Assembly (NCBI GenBank): GCA_965198485.1
Contig: CBDAPQ010000005.1
Span: 1,612,001 to 1,676,000, forward strand
Source of the DNA: RH-AL1 sp965198485
GTDB taxonomy: Bacteria > Pseudomonadota > Alphaproteobacteria > Rhizobiales > Beijerinckiaceae
Direction: 5' to 3'
DNA length: 64,000 nt
Shown: in pieces, positions 53,720-63,273 of the stretch
Position numbering within the stretch: the first letter of the stretch is position 1
Layout of the letters: each line of letters opens with the position of its first letter
Notes under the pieces: generated by a model
What the model was told of the DNA's origin: nothing
The model's input: the letters and a program-made list of their open reading frames with translations, nothing else
Database searches by the model: none
Translations under genes and position numbers: made by a program

Positions 53720-55765
53720 CTAGGCGCTCAGGCGCTCAGGCGATCGTTGGAAAGCGCCCTTGATGCCTTCGAAGTGGGCGTCGAAGGGCACTGGGGCGGC
53801 GATGCCGAAACCCTGCCCGTAGTCGACGCCTATGTCACGCAGCACTTCCGCGAGAGCTTCCGTCTCGACGAACTCCGCTACGATCTTCTTGCCCATGATA
53901 TGTCCGACATGGCTGATCATCTCGACCATGGCTCGGTCCGGGCGATCGAAGAGCATGTTCTTGACGAAAGCGCCGTCAATTTTGAGGTAATCGACGGGCA
54001 GCTCCTTGAGATAATTGAAGGACGACATGCCGGATCCGAAATCGTCGAGGGCGAAGCTGCAGCCGAGCGCACGCAAGTCGTGCACGAAGGCGCGGGCCGC
54101 ATCCAAATTCACGATCGCGGTGGTCTCCGTCACCTCGAAGCAGATCGTCCGAGGCGCAATATGATAATCGGCGAAAGACTTCTTGAGGAAGTCGAGAAAA
54201 GCATCGTCACCGATCGTCGAGCCCGAAAGATTGATGGCGCAGCAGGTTACGGGTCTCTTATCCTTGAGCGATCGGCGTTCGGCCAGGACATGGAACGCCC
54301 GGCTCACCACCCAACGATCGATCGACTTCATGAGACCGAAACGCTCGGCGGCGGGAATGAAGCTAGACGGTGGCACGAGATCCTCGGCCTCGTCGCGCAT
54401 GCGGATCAGCACCTCGAGGTGGAGTCCCTCGTCGTTCGCGCCCGCGAGAGGAACGATCTCCTGGGCGTAGAGGCAGAAACGGTTGTCGCTCAAAGCTTCC
54501 TGTATGCGTTGAACCCAATTCATCTCGCTCATGCGACCGAGCAGTTCCTGGTCCTCGTCGCGGTGCGAGTGCACACGGTTACGCCCCTTCTCCTTCGCCA
54601 TGAAACATGCCATGTCGGCCTTGGTCATAACGTCTTCGGGAGAGACGGCGCCCGATCCGCTATGGACCAATCCGATGCTGGCCGTGACATTGAATCGTCG
54701 TCCTGCCCAGATGAAGTCGACCCGCTCGACGGTGGCTCGCACGGATTCGGCCATCGCGGTCACCCCCGCCAAGTCGATGCCAGGCATCAGAATGCTGAAC
54801 TCATCGCCGCCGAGACGTGCCAGAAGATCATCGGCGTCTAATAGCATACACAGCGGTGAACAGATCCGGCGAAGCAAGGCATCTCCGGCCGCATGCCCAC
54901 ACGTGTCGTTGACGATTTTGAATTGGTCGAGGTCGATGTAGAGCAGACCAAAGGCAACCGCGCGATCGCCCTTGTTCATCGCCTCCGACAGGCGTTGCAG
55001 GAAGGCGCGGCGGTTGGCGATACCGGTGAGTTCGTCGTGCGACGCCAGGTATTCGAGAGCCTCTTCCGATTGACGACGCTGGCGCAAGACCTTGCTGACA
55101 CGCCAGATGGTGACTGCCGCCAGCAAGCCCGCCATCGTAAAGTTCGCGATCAGCAAAAGCCGCTCCACCACGCGGGCGGCGTCGACGAGTGCCCGGGCGA
55201 AGGCGTTGGCCCGCGGCGTGATGGCCCGATCGATCTCTTCGAGGCGAGCCCTGAGCGCAACGGGGTCGAAGCCAGGCTGTTGCGTGCCGATCGTGTCGCC
55301 GAGGCGTGCCAATTCCAGCACGAGATGGTCCGTCTCCTTCCATCGCGCGAAAGCCTCTTCGAGGAACGGGAAGCCATTGAAACGCTCGATCATCCAAATG
55401 CCGCTTGGGATGTCCTCAGCCGCGCTTCCGCCTGCCGCGAACGCGCGACGGGCTACGCCCGGCTCCGAAGGTTTTTGCTCAAGCGCGTCTCGGCCCTTCT
55501 CATAGGCGAGTGGAACGCCGATCGCCTTCTTGAAGCTCGCGAGGTTCTGGCGGTTTCCTGTATCGATGTAGAGGTTCAGAAAATAGATGGCTTCGTGCTG
55601 GCCCTTGGACCAGAGGCTTTCGCCCGCAACGAGGGTGCGGGTCGCCGATAGCAGGTAGACGCTGAAGCCCCCGACGGTCATCTGCATGAGAATCACGGCG
55701 ACGAACGGCCACGCCGAAAGCGTGGGATTGCGCCGGGCGACCTCCCGCCAGCTGAGATGTTTCAC
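53720..55765 (-). CDS. Membrane-bound GGDEF-EAL protein (c-di-GMP turnover)
   Basis: A 681-residue protein. Two membrane helices (residues 18-40 and about 205-230) enclose a periplasmic sensor domain of about 165 residues of unknown type. The GGDEF domain (about 245-405) has ELTGIANRR and the intact active-site LARLGGDEFSILM, so it may be active. The EAL domain (about 430-675) has EVL in place of EAL, with INLSG, FEVTET, DDFGSG and YLKIDGAFVK kept, so phosphodiesterase activity is possible. The start is GTG 55765. A weak CtrA-like site lies about 100 bases upstream. Confidence 0.92.
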   Translation of the reverse strand: MKHLSWREVARRNPTLSAWPFVAVILMQMTVGGFSVYLLSATRTLVAGESLWSKGQHEAIYFLNLYIDTGNRQNLASFKKAIGVPLAYEKGRDALEQKPSEPGVARRAFAAGGSAAEDIPSGIWMIERFNGFPFLEEAFARWKETDHLVLELARLGDTIGTQQPGFDPVALRARLEEIDRAITPRANAFARALVDAARVVERLLLIANFTMAGLLAAVTIWRVSKVLRQRRQSEEALEYLASHDELTGIANRRAFLQRLSEAMNKGDRAVAFGLLYIDLDQFKIVNDTCGHAAGDALLRRICSPLCMLLDADDLLARLGGDEFSILMPGIDLAGVTAMAESVRATVERVDFIWAGRRFNVTASIGLVHSGSGAVSPEDVMTKADMACFMAKEKGRNRVHSHRDEDQELLGRMSEMNWVQRIQEALSDNRFCLYAQEIVPLAGANDEGLHLEVLIRMRDEAEDLVPPSSFIPAAERFGLMKSIDRWVVSRAFHVLAERRSLKDKRPVTCCAINLSGSTIGDDAFLDFLKKSFADYHIAPRTICFEVTETTAIVNLDAARAFVHDLRALGCSFALDDFGSGMSSFNYLKELPVDYLKIDGAFVKNMLFDRPDRAMVEMISHVGHIMGKKIVAEFVETEALAEVLRDIGVDYGQGFGIAAPVPFDAHFEGIKGAFQRSPERLSA

Positions 55766-56083
55766 TAGGCGGAAAATCGCTCACTATCCTTCTGGAGGCT
55801 TTAAAACGATTGGGTTTAGCAGCCGTTCCTCTGCATCAAAGCCTTGGTCCAGACTATCCAGCCATAGGTTAATCCCAATTGAATATCGGGGCGCAGGTTG
55901 AGGCAAGAAGGCGATCCCGCGAGCCTCGGCCGAGGTTTCGCACATGGTCGGCGCGCCGCGACGCGGGCCAATGCTTCGAAGGGTAAGCTTTCGGCGAAGG
56001 CTCCGCTCGACGATGCGCTGTTTGAGGCGCCGGACCCGGCTTTCCGCCTTCTTCGCCTCTCGTCGTCGCGAGCTTCGCCGATC
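55766..56083. other. Intergenic region between the GGDEF-EAL gene and prpE
   Basis: 318 bases; both flanking genes are leftward. It contains TTAA (55869-55872), seven bases, TGAA (55880-55883), one mismatch from a CtrA box, upstream of the GGDEF-EAL gene, and AT-rich TTTAAAACGATTGGGTTTAG at 55800-55819. The reading frame running here from prpE is out of phase and not a gene. No RNA gene seen. Confidence 0.45.
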
Positions 56084-57979
56084 TCAGAGCGACCGTCCCG
56101 CCAAAGCCGCGGCGATCGTGTCGAGCGTCGCCGGATCCTCGATGGTCGCCGGCATGGCGTAGCTGTCGCCATCGGCGATCTTCTTCATGGTGCCGCGCAG
56201 GATCTTGCCCGAGCGCGTCTTGGGCAGCCGATCGACCACCAAGGCGGTGCGGAACGAGGCGACCGGGCCAATTTCGTCGCGCACAAGGCTCACCGCCTCG
56301 TTCTCGATCGCCTCCGACGGCCGGGTCACGCCGGCCTTGAGGACGAGGAAGCCGCAGGGCACCTCGCCCTTGACCGCATCGGCCACACCGATCACGGCGC
56401 ATTCGGCGACGTCGGGATGGTGCGCCAGCACCTCCTCCATTCCGCCGGTCGAGAGGCGGTGGCCGGCGCAATTGATAATGTCGTCGGTGCGCCCGAGCAG
56501 GAAGACGTGGCCATCCTCGTCGACGAAGCCGGCGTCCGAGGTCTTGTAGGCACCGGGATGGTCGTGGAGGTAGCTCTCGCGCATCCGACCGTCGTTCTGC
56601 CACAGCGTCGGCAGGCAGCCCGGCGGCAGCGGCAGCTTGATCACGAAATCGCCCATGGTGCCGGCTGGGACCGCGTGGCCGGCTTCGTCCAGCACTTCGA
56701 GCGCGTAGCCCGGCATCGGCACGGTGGCGGAACCGGGCTTGATCGGCAGCAGTCCCAGCCCCTTCGGATTGCCGGCGATGCACCAACCGGTCTCGGTCTG
56801 CCACCAGTGATCGATCACCGGCAGGCCGAACGTCTCCATCGCCCAGTCGACCGTCGCGGCGTCGGCGCGCTCGCCGGCGAGGAACAGCCCGCGCATCTTC
56901 GTCATGTCGTGACCTTGCGCGAGCGCGCCCGCGGGGTCCTCCTTCTTGATCGCGCGCAGCGCGGTGGGCGCGGTGAAGAGCGAGACCACGCCGTGCTCGG
57001 CGCAGACCCGCCAGAATGCACCGGCATCGGGTGTGCCGACCGGCTTGCCCTCGTAGCAGATGGTCGTCGCGCCGATCAGCAGTGGCGCGTAGACGTTGTA
57101 GGAATGCCCCACCACCCAGCCGACGTCGGAGGCGCACCAGAACACCTCGCCGGGGTGCACGTCGTAGAGCGCGCGCATCGACCAGGCCAGCGCGACGAGG
57201 TAGCCGCCGGTGTCGCGCACGACGCCCTTGGGCACCCCGGTCGTGCCCGACGTGTAGAGGATGTAGAGCGGGTCGGTCGCCGCCATCGGCACGCAGGCGA
57301 CCTCGCGGCCCTCGGCGGCCTCGACGAGCGCTTCCCAGTCGTGGTCGCGGCCCTCGATCATCTCCGCCTGCAGCCGCGGGCGCTGCCACACCAGCACCGC
57401 CTCGGGCTTGGCGCTCGCCATCTCGATGGCGGCGTCGATCAGCGGCTTGTAGGGCACGGTGCGGCTGGCCTCGATCCCGCACGAGGCGGTGAGGATGAGC
57501 TTGGGGGCGGCATCGTCGATGCGGGCGGCGAGCTCCTTCGACGAGAAGCCGCCGAACACCACGGAATGGATGGCGCCGAGGCGGGCGCAGGCGAGCATGG
57601 CGATGTGCGCGCGCGGCAGCATCGGCAGGTAGACGATGACGCGGTCGCCCTTGCCGACGCCGAAATCCTGCAGCACGGCGGCCATGGCCTGCACCTCGTC
57701 GAGCAGCTCGGCGTAAGAGATGGCCTTCTTGAAGGCGATGACGGGCGCGTCGTAGATGATGGCCGCCTGCTCGCCGCGCCCGGCGGCGACGTGCCGATCG
57801 AGGCAATTGTGGCAGGCGTTGAGCCGGGCGTCGGGGAACCAGCGGCCGTAGATGCCGGCGGCGGGATCGAAGATCGCGCGCGGCGCCTCGATCCAGTCGA
57901 TCGCCCCGGCCGCCTCGCGCCAGAAGCCTTGCGGGTCGCGCTGCCAACCGGCGTAGACCTCGGCGTAGCGGCTGCCCAT
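56084..57979 (-). CDS. prpE: Propionyl-CoA synthetase (acyl-CoA synthetase, acetate/propionate type)
   Basis: A 631-residue AMP-forming enzyme activating propionate (or acetate) to its CoA ester. P-loop-like YTSGTTGVPKG, the aromatic motif WWQTETGWC, GRTDDIINCAGHRLSTG and the catalytic Lys in KTRSGKILRG. The opening YAEVYAGWQRDPQGFW and the conserved DCHNCLDRH-type segment (ACHNCLDRHV) favour PrpE over AcsA. ATG 57979 has GGGAGAC upstream. A second large frame on this strand (55869-58040) is an out-of-phase shadow. Confidence 0.93.
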   Translation of the reverse strand: MGSRYAEVYAGWQRDPQGFWREAAGAIDWIEAPRAIFDPAAGIYGRWFPDARLNACHNCLDRHVAAGRGEQAAIIYDAPVIAFKKAISYAELLDEVQAMAAVLQDFGVGKGDRVIVYLPMLPRAHIAMLACARLGAIHSVVFGGFSSKELAARIDDAAPKLILTASCGIEASRTVPYKPLIDAAIEMASAKPEAVLVWQRPRLQAEMIEGRDHDWEALVEAAEGREVACVPMAATDPLYILYTSGTTGVPKGVVRDTGGYLVALAWSMRALYDVHPGEVFWCASDVGWVVGHSYNVYAPLLIGATTICYEGKPVGTPDAGAFWRVCAEHGVVSLFTAPTALRAIKKEDPAGALAQGHDMTKMRGLFLAGERADAATVDWAMETFGLPVIDHWWQTETGWCIAGNPKGLGLLPIKPGSATVPMPGYALEVLDEAGHAVPAGTMGDFVIKLPLPPGCLPTLWQNDGRMRESYLHDHPGAYKTSDAGFVDEDGHVFLLGRTDDIINCAGHRLSTGGMEEVLAHHPDVAECAVIGVADAVKGEVPCGFLVLKAGVTRPSEAIENEAVSLVRDEIGPVASFRTALVVDRLPKTRSGKILRGTMKKIADGDSYAMPATIEDPATLDTIAAALAGRSL

Positions 57980-58071
57980 CGTCGTCTCCCGTCGGCTCTT
58001 CGGCGGCCTTCGAGACGCCTTGCTCCACGTTTGGCGGCAATGCATCCCGCGCGCAAGCCGCAGGAAGGCGG

Positions 58072-59331
58072 TCAGCCCTTTTGCGGCAACGAGGTCACAC
58101 GCTGTCCGCCTAGCTGCTCGTTGACGCGAAGCACGATCTGGCGGAGCCGCCGCGTGTCGCTGCCATCGAGGCGTACCCTGACGTTGGCGATGATCGCCGC
58201 GCTGTTCCACGGGGTGGGACTGGCGAGATCGGGCAGGATGATCCGCTCGATCGCGTGCAGCAGGTCGTCGTTGACGAAATCGGTCGAGAGCGCCGCGCGC
58301 TCCAGGTCAAAGATCGTGCGGATGCCGAGCTTCCACAATTTGAAGGTCGCGTCCGGGCCGACGCTGGCGCAGAGTTGCGCCTGCGAAACCCAGTCGAGCG
58401 TCTGGTAGAAGCCGTACGGGGTTTCGACGAAGAGCATGAGCGGGTTGGCCGAGGCCAGGTTCTGGACGCTTTCGATGTGGAAATCCGACAGGCGGTAGCG
58501 GACCTTGCTGTCGATGCCGTCGAGCACCTCGATGGGGATGCTCTCGATCTCTCGCCCGAAGTCGGAGCGTTCCTGCTTGAGCTGGCGGATAGAGGAGAGG
58601 CTGAGGAAATAGCGCAGGATGTCGTCGGGCATGTAGGCGCCCACGAAGGCCGTCACCATCAGGAGGCCGGTCGCGGTTGATGCGCCTGCGGCGGCTTTGG
58701 CCAGGTAGAAGATCGCGATCTGCGTCACGATGATGGCGAAGACGAAGTTGCTGGCGGCGCCGAAGAACGAAGCGGGGGCGAGGTCGAAATTCTGGATGGC
58801 TTGATGGAAGGCGCGGAACAAGTAGGTGTAGGCGCCGAGGATCGATGCGAGCAGGGCGAGGCTGACGGAGGAATTATGGCGAACATAGGCCTCGAAGCAG
58901 AAGGCGTCCGCGCGAAGGTGTTTGCAAAGCAGGTTTTCGGCTATGACGAGCGCAAGTGTCAAAACCACAAAAAGAAGCAGGAAAAGCAATATTCCTGAGA
59001 GAAGCCAGGCTTCGGGATTGATTTCGCGACGATCCGGATCGTATTTGAATTTCAGAAACTCCAAAGAGCTGATCGGGTTTTCGTCCGGATCGATTTGCGT
59101 GCCGTTTGGATCAGGTATGATTGCTCCAGGTCGAGCCGCGCCGGCCTGCTGCTTGGCTCCTGCTTCCGGGTCGACCGCAGCTGAGGATGGGCGGCGTGCG
59201 AAGAACAGCTTTAGTCTGTCGACGTATTCCCACCGAGAGCGTTTGACGGTCCCGCGAACGACGATGCTGAAGACCAGAGGAGCCAAGGCAAAAAACGCCG
59301 CGACGATGACGATGGATGAGAGACTGTCCAT
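58072..59331 (-). CDS. Membrane protein of unknown function
   Basis: A 419-residue protein. N-terminal membrane helix (residues 6-27), a Pro/Ala-rich cytoplasmic segment, then three or four membrane helices (about 110-240) and a 180-residue soluble C-terminal domain with IEVLDGIDSKVRYRLSDFHIESVQNLA and LGIRTIFDLERAALS. Not a family I can name. The last part recalls helix-hairpin-helix-like proteins of membrane-associated systems, but only weakly. The ATG at 59331 is used; a TTG at 59337 is possible. It stands between prpE and a divergent MFS gene. Confidence 0.75.
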   Translation of the reverse strand: MDSLSSIVIVAAFFALAPLVFSIVVRGTVKRSRWEYVDRLKLFFARRPSSAAVDPEAGAKQQAGAARPGAIIPDPNGTQIDPDENPISSLEFLKFKYDPDRREINPEAWLLSGILLFLLLFVVLTLALVIAENLLCKHLRADAFCFEAYVRHNSSVSLALLASILGAYTYLFRAFHQAIQNFDLAPASFFGAASNFVFAIIVTQIAIFYLAKAAAGASTATGLLMVTAFVGAYMPDDILRYFLSLSSIRQLKQERSDFGREIESIPIEVLDGIDSKVRYRLSDFHIESVQNLASANPLMLFVETPYGFYQTLDWVSQAQLCASVGPDATFKLWKLGIRTIFDLERAALSTDFVNDDLLHAIERIILPDLASPTPWNSAAIIANVRVRLDGSDTRRLRQIVLRVNEQLGGQRVTSLPQKG

Positions 59332-59503
59332 GACCAACGCACAACCTGGACACTAAGATACTACCTATGAGCGCATTAGGGGCGTCAATCAACAGCTCAT
59401 ACAGCCGGCGGTCTCGGCCGTAGCGGCGCAGGGATGAGGCCTCACGGCCAATTGCGGAAGCGCAGGCCCTGTGTTGAAGGGGCGACGCGGGGGAGATGGG
59501 GTC

Positions 59504-60952
59504 ATGTCGGCGACGGGATCGGTCGAGGAGAAGTTGATCGAGACCTGCGTGCCCGCGCGGCTCGACGCGCTGCGCTGGGGCCGCTTCCACACGCTTGTCA
59601 TCGTCGCGCTCGGGATCACCTGGATCCTCGACGGGCTGGAGGTGACCTTCGCCGGGCTGATCTCGGGTGCGCTCAAGCATGACAAGATGCTGCATTTCAC
59701 CGACACGCAGATCGGCATCGGCAACAGCTTCTACCTCGCCGGCGCGGTCGTCGGCGCGCTGGTCTTCGGCTGGGCCACCGATCGACTCGGGCGGCGCAAG
59801 CTGTTCTTCGTGACGCTCGGCCTCTATCTCGTCGCCACCGCGGCGACGGCGTTCTCCTGGGACCTCTTCTCCTACTCGCTTTTCCGCTGCCTGACCGGCG
59901 CCGGCATCGGCGGCGAATATTCCGCGGTGAATTCGACGATCCAGGAGTTCATCCCGGCGCGCTATCGCGGTCGCACCGATCTCGCCATCAACGGCTCGTT
60001 CTGGATCGGCGGCGCCATCGGTGCCGCCGCCTCCCTGGTGTTCCTCGATCCGCAGATCATTCCGGCGCAGTACGGCTGGCGCGCGGTGTTCTTCGTCGGT
60101 TCGATCCTGTCGATCGGGATCATCTTCCTGCGCACCTTCATCCCGGAGAGCCCGCGCTGGCTGGCGATCCACGGCCGCGAGCGCGAGGCCGAGAAGGTCA
60201 TGGGCGACATCGAGGACGAGACGAGGAAGCACGGCGGCACCGTGCCCAAGCCCGACACGCTGAAGCCGATCAAGCTCCACGCGCGTGACCACACCCCGCT
60301 GGGCGTCGTCTTCAAGACGATCTTCGTCAAGTATCGCGAGCGTGCCGTCGTGGGGCTGGCCCTGATGAGCGCGCAGGCCTTCTTCTACAACGCGATCTTC
60401 TTCACCTTCTCGCAGGTGCTGGAAGCCTATTACGACGTGCGCATCGAGAACGTCGGCTGGTACATGCTGCCCTTCGCCATCGGCAACGCGCTCGGGCCAC
60501 TGATCCTCGGGCCGCTCTTCGACAGTTTCGGCCGCAAGCCGATGATCACCATCACCTACGCCATCTCCGGCGTGCTGCTGATGGGCACCGGCCTGCTGTT
60601 CGCGCTCGGCATCCTCACCGCCGCGCAGCAGGTCATCGCCTGGTCGGTGATCTTCTTCTTCGCGTCCGCGGCGGCAGGCGCGGCCTATCTCACCGTCAGC
60701 GAGGTTTTTCCCGTCGAGATCCGCGCGCTGGCGATCGCCATCTTCTATGCCTTTGGCACCGGCATCGGCGGCATCGTGGCGCCGCTGGCCTTCTCGTACC
60801 TGATCGGCACCGCGTCGCGCTGGGCGCTCTTCGGCGGCTACGTCTTCGCCGCGCTGCTCATGCTGGGCGCGGCGGCGCTCCAGGCGATCTGGGGCGTGGC
60901 GGCCGAGGGCAAGTCTCTCGAGGACATCTCCGAGCCGCTGTCGGCGGCGTGA
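59504..60952 (+). CDS. Major facilitator superfamily transporter
   Basis: A 482-residue protein with twelve membrane segments. Family signatures include the loop 2-3 motif WATDRLGRRKLF, the sugar-porter-like PESPRWLAIHGRE after helix 6, and a second loop FDSFGRKPM. It is probably a proton-linked symporter for an organic acid or sugar; the substrate is unknown. ATG 59504 is preceded by GGGGGAG. Divergent from the membrane protein gene upstream. Confidence 0.9.
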   Translation: MSATGSVEEKLIETCVPARLDALRWGRFHTLVIVALGITWILDGLEVTFAGLISGALKHDKMLHFTDTQIGIGNSFYLAGAVVGALVFGWATDRLGRRKLFFVTLGLYLVATAATAFSWDLFSYSLFRCLTGAGIGGEYSAVNSTIQEFIPARYRGRTDLAINGSFWIGGAIGAAASLVFLDPQIIPAQYGWRAVFFVGSILSIGIIFLRTFIPESPRWLAIHGREREAEKVMGDIEDETRKHGGTVPKPDTLKPIKLHARDHTPLGVVFKTIFVKYRERAVVGLALMSAQAFFYNAIFFTFSQVLEAYYDVRIENVGWYMLPFAIGNALGPLILGPLFDSFGRKPMITITYAISGVLLMGTGLLFALGILTAAQQVIAWSVIFFFASAAAGAAYLTVSEVFPVEIRALAIAIFYAFGTGIGGIVAPLAFSYLIGTASRWALFGGYVFAALLMLGAAALQAIWGVAAEGKSLEDISEPLSAA

Positions 60953-61004
60953 CCCTTAAGCTCTCGCTCATCTCTCCATGTCATCCTACACTTGGAGAAC
61001 GATC

Positions 61005-61172
61005 ATGCAGCACCGATTGGCGGAGTTCTGGCGCGATCGGCGCGGTGCGACGTCGATCGAGTACGTGCTCATCGCCGGTCTCGTGTCGATCCTCATCGTC
61101 GTCGGCGCCACGCGTATCGGCAGTAATCTCACCACCAATTACTTTACGCCCGTCGCGAAGGGCTTCAGCTAA
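61005..61172 (+). CDS. Flp family type IVb pilin
   Basis: A 55-residue pilin precursor: a basic N-terminus (FWRDRRGAT) then the hydrophobic helix SIEYVLIAGLVSILIVVGATRIGS with the conserved Glu and Tyr, as in Flp/Fap pilins processed by a TadV-type peptidase. The ATG at 61005 has GGAG 8 bases before it; ATG 60978 is less likely. No Tad export genes are nearby, so the apparatus must be elsewhere. Confidence 0.85.
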   Translation: MQHRLAEFWRDRRGATSIEYVLIAGLVSILIVVGATRIGSNLTTNYFTPVAKGFS

Positions 61173-61176
61173 AGCT

Positions 61177-61515
61177 CTACTTTTTGCAATCGCCGAGATG
61201 CTTCTCCTCGATCGAGAACACATCGCCCTCCTTCACGGCGACGTCCTGCACCGTGCAGGTCCGGCCTTTGGCATCGGTGAAGCGCGCCGCGTAGGTGCCG
61301 CTCGGCACACCCACGATCTTCAGGCGCTCGTCGTGCTCGACCGCGCCGTCCTTGTCGTTCTTGGCCTGGTCCGGCCCGAAGGTCTCGGAGCCAGCCGGCG
61401 CCAGCTGGAACTTGGTGATGGTGTTCTCGGTGAGGTTCCAGAAGCGCGTCGCCTTCGCCGCGTGGGCCGTCGAACCGGCGGCGAGGATCAGGATGGTGGC
61501 GAAGGCGACGCGCAT
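61177..61515 (-). CDS. Small exported hypothetical protein
   Basis: A 112-residue protein with a signal peptide (MRVAFATILILAAGSTAHA). The mature part is about 93 residues with two cysteines (RTCTVQDV and HLGDCKK), likely a disulphide, and a beta-rich pattern (ATRFWNLTENTITKF). No family recognised. Its stop faces the Flp pilin stop four bases away. Confidence 0.75.
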   Translation of the reverse strand: MRVAFATILILAAGSTAHAAKATRFWNLTENTITKFQLAPAGSETFGPDQAKNDKDGAVEHDERLKIVGVPSGTYAARFTDAKGRTCTVQDVAVKEGDVFSIEEKHLGDCKK

Positions 61516-61582
61516 GGGTCGGGTCCTTGGTCGTCTGAAGCAGTGATGCCGGGCGCATCCTCCCCTTGCAACGGGTCGGATA

Positions 61583-62407
61583 TCAGAGTTGCGCCTGGAT
61601 GCGCTTGGCCACCTCGTAGGCGCGGCGCTCGAGCAGGCTCGGCGTCTCGCATACGTAGGTCAGCGCCTGCTTGCGCTCCTTGAAGATGCGCTGGTCCCAG
61701 GCGAAATCGCGGTTCTGCTGCGTGGCGGCGATGCCGGTCGGCCCCTGGACATCGGTCAGCTTCTCGCTGATGGCGTCGGCCTCCTTGCGCATGCGCTCGG
61801 CGAGGCGCTCCTGCCCCCGCGCGTAGCGCATGATGCCCTCTAGGATCTCGCCGCGGTTGGTGTTGATGGTATCAAGCACGCCGACGAAAAGCTCGGTGAG
61901 CTTCTTGTCCTTGTCCTTGCCGGCGTCCTTGGCCAGTCGCGCGACGAGCGGATCGACCTCGTCGAGCGCCAGCCGACGCGAGGCCAGCTTCTGCGCCAGC
62001 GCGGCGACATCGTTGTCCTGGTCCCAGTCCTTGCCCTCGTCGAGCGAGGGGCCGGACCACAGGGTGCCGGCGCTGATGGTCGGCACCCGGCGCTGCGCGC
62101 AGGGCCATTGCACCGCCGCCTCGGCGGGATCGGCGGTGAAGGTCTCCGTGGTGCCGGAGTTGGCACCGGCCTGTGGCATGGCGGTGCCGCTCTCGCCCGC
62201 CGAGCCGGGCGCGCGCGCCGGCTCGTTGCCCTGCTGCGGCACCGTCAATTCGGGCTGCTGCTGCAGCGTCGGGACGGCCCCGGCGGCGGGAGGAGCGGCC
62301 TCTGTCGGCACCCCGCCGACGCCTTGCGAATCGGCCGGCAAGATGCAGAGCATCGCCGCCGCCGCCGCGGCGAGGACGAAGCAGGGGAGGCGGCACGTCA
62401 CTCGCAT
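61583..62407 (-). CDS. Exported hypothetical protein of the PQQ-type ABC cluster
   Basis: A 274-residue protein with a signal peptide (residues 1-26, ending PADSQG), a Pro/Ala/Gln-rich stretch (about 30-95) and a helical C-terminal domain with paired cysteines (WPCAQRRVPTIS and YVCETPSLLERRAYE). The frame extends upstream to 62629, but 62407 gives the signal peptide. It follows the permease gene by 2 bases and shares its operon. Function unknown; position suggests a periplasmic partner of the transporter. Confidence 0.78.
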   Translation of the reverse strand: MRVTCRLPCFVLAAAAAAMLCILPADSQGVGGVPTEAAPPAAGAVPTLQQQPELTVPQQGNEPARAPGSAGESGTAMPQAGANSGTTETFTADPAEAAVQWPCAQRRVPTISAGTLWSGPSLDEGKDWDQDNDVAALAQKLASRRLALDEVDPLVARLAKDAGKDKDKKLTELFVGVLDTINTNRGEILEGIMRYARGQERLAERMRKEADAISEKLTDVQGPTGIAATQQNRDFAWDQRIFKERKQALTYVCETPSLLERRAYEVAKRIQAQL

Positions 62408-62409
62408 GA

Positions 62410-63273
62410 TCAATCTCCGGGACCGCCGCGGCGTGCCAGCATGCCCCGGCCGGGGTCGTAGGCGAGCACGGACAGGGTGAAGGTGACGATCGTCGTGCCG
62501 GCCACGACGACGAAGGACAGGGGATCGAACTGCGCGTAGAGTGCGAAGCGCACGAGTTCGACGGCGTAGTTGAAAGGATTGTAGACGCAGACCCAGTAGA
62601 CGATCTCGCTTTTCTCGCGGACCTTCCACAATAGCTTCAGCGCGGAGGAGGCGAAGAACATCGGAAAGATGATGAAGTTCATCACGCTGGCGAAGTTCTC
62701 CATCTGCTTGATCTGCGAGGAGATCAGCAGGCCGATGGAGCCGAGCATCAGGCCGGTCATGACGAAGGCGGGCAGGGCGGTGAGATAGCCGATTCCGGGA
62801 AAATCGTTGCCGTAGATCCAGGTGATCAGCAGGAAGACGTAGACCTGCATGACCGAGACGATGACGCCGGCGAGCAGCTTGGCGAACAGCAACGACCAGC
62901 GCGGAAACGGGCTCGTCAGCAGCACGCGCATCGATCCGACCTCGCGGTCGTAGACCATCGAAAGCGAGGATTGCATGCCGGCGAAGAGCTGGATCATCGC
63001 CGCGATGCCCGGCATGATGTAGATCTCGTACGGCTCGTAGGTGACGTAGGGCGGCTGGATCGAGGTGCCGAGCGCGTCGATGCCGACGGCGAAGAGGAAC
63101 AGCCAGATCACCGGCCGCACCATCGCCGAGAGGAAGCGCTCGTACTGGTTGACGAACTTGCGCAGCTCGCGGTCGACGATGCCGCCGAAGCAGATCGCGT
63201 AGCCGGCCGGCCCGAGCGAGCGCTTGATCCGCGCGCCGCGGAAGCCGGTGCCGTCCAGGGTCATGTCGCTCAT
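62410..63273 (-). CDS. ABC-2 type transporter permease, of the type linked to PQQ-dependent alcohol oxidation
   Basis: A 287-residue permease with six membrane segments. Conserved parts: RPVIWLFLFAVGIDAL, YDREVGSMRVLLTSPFPRWSL and NPFNYAVELVRFALY, all seen in the ABC-2 family and in the permease annotated for quinoprotein alcohol-dehydrogenase clusters (PedC type). ATG 63273 overlaps the stop of the ATPase gene by 4 bases. The link to alcohol metabolism is from remembered family resemblance; no quinoprotein gene is in view. Confidence 0.82.
   Translation of the reverse strand: MSDMTLDGTGFRGARIKRSLGPAGYAICFGGIVDRELRKFVNQYERFLSAMVRPVIWLFLFAVGIDALGTSIQPPYVTYEPYEIYIMPGIAAMIQLFAGMQSSLSMVYDREVGSMRVLLTSPFPRWSLLFAKLLAGVIVSVMQVYVFLLITWIYGNDFPGIGYLTALPAFVMTGLMLGSIGLLISSQIKQMENFASVMNFIIFPMFFASSALKLLWKVREKSEIVYWVCVYNPFNYAVELVRFALYAQFDPLSFVVVAGTTIVTFTLSVLAYDPGRGMLARRGGPGD

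Noticed and set aside
55869..58408. Long frames of 723 and 836 codons overlapping prpE
   Set aside because: Out-of-phase shadows of the propionyl-CoA synthetase.
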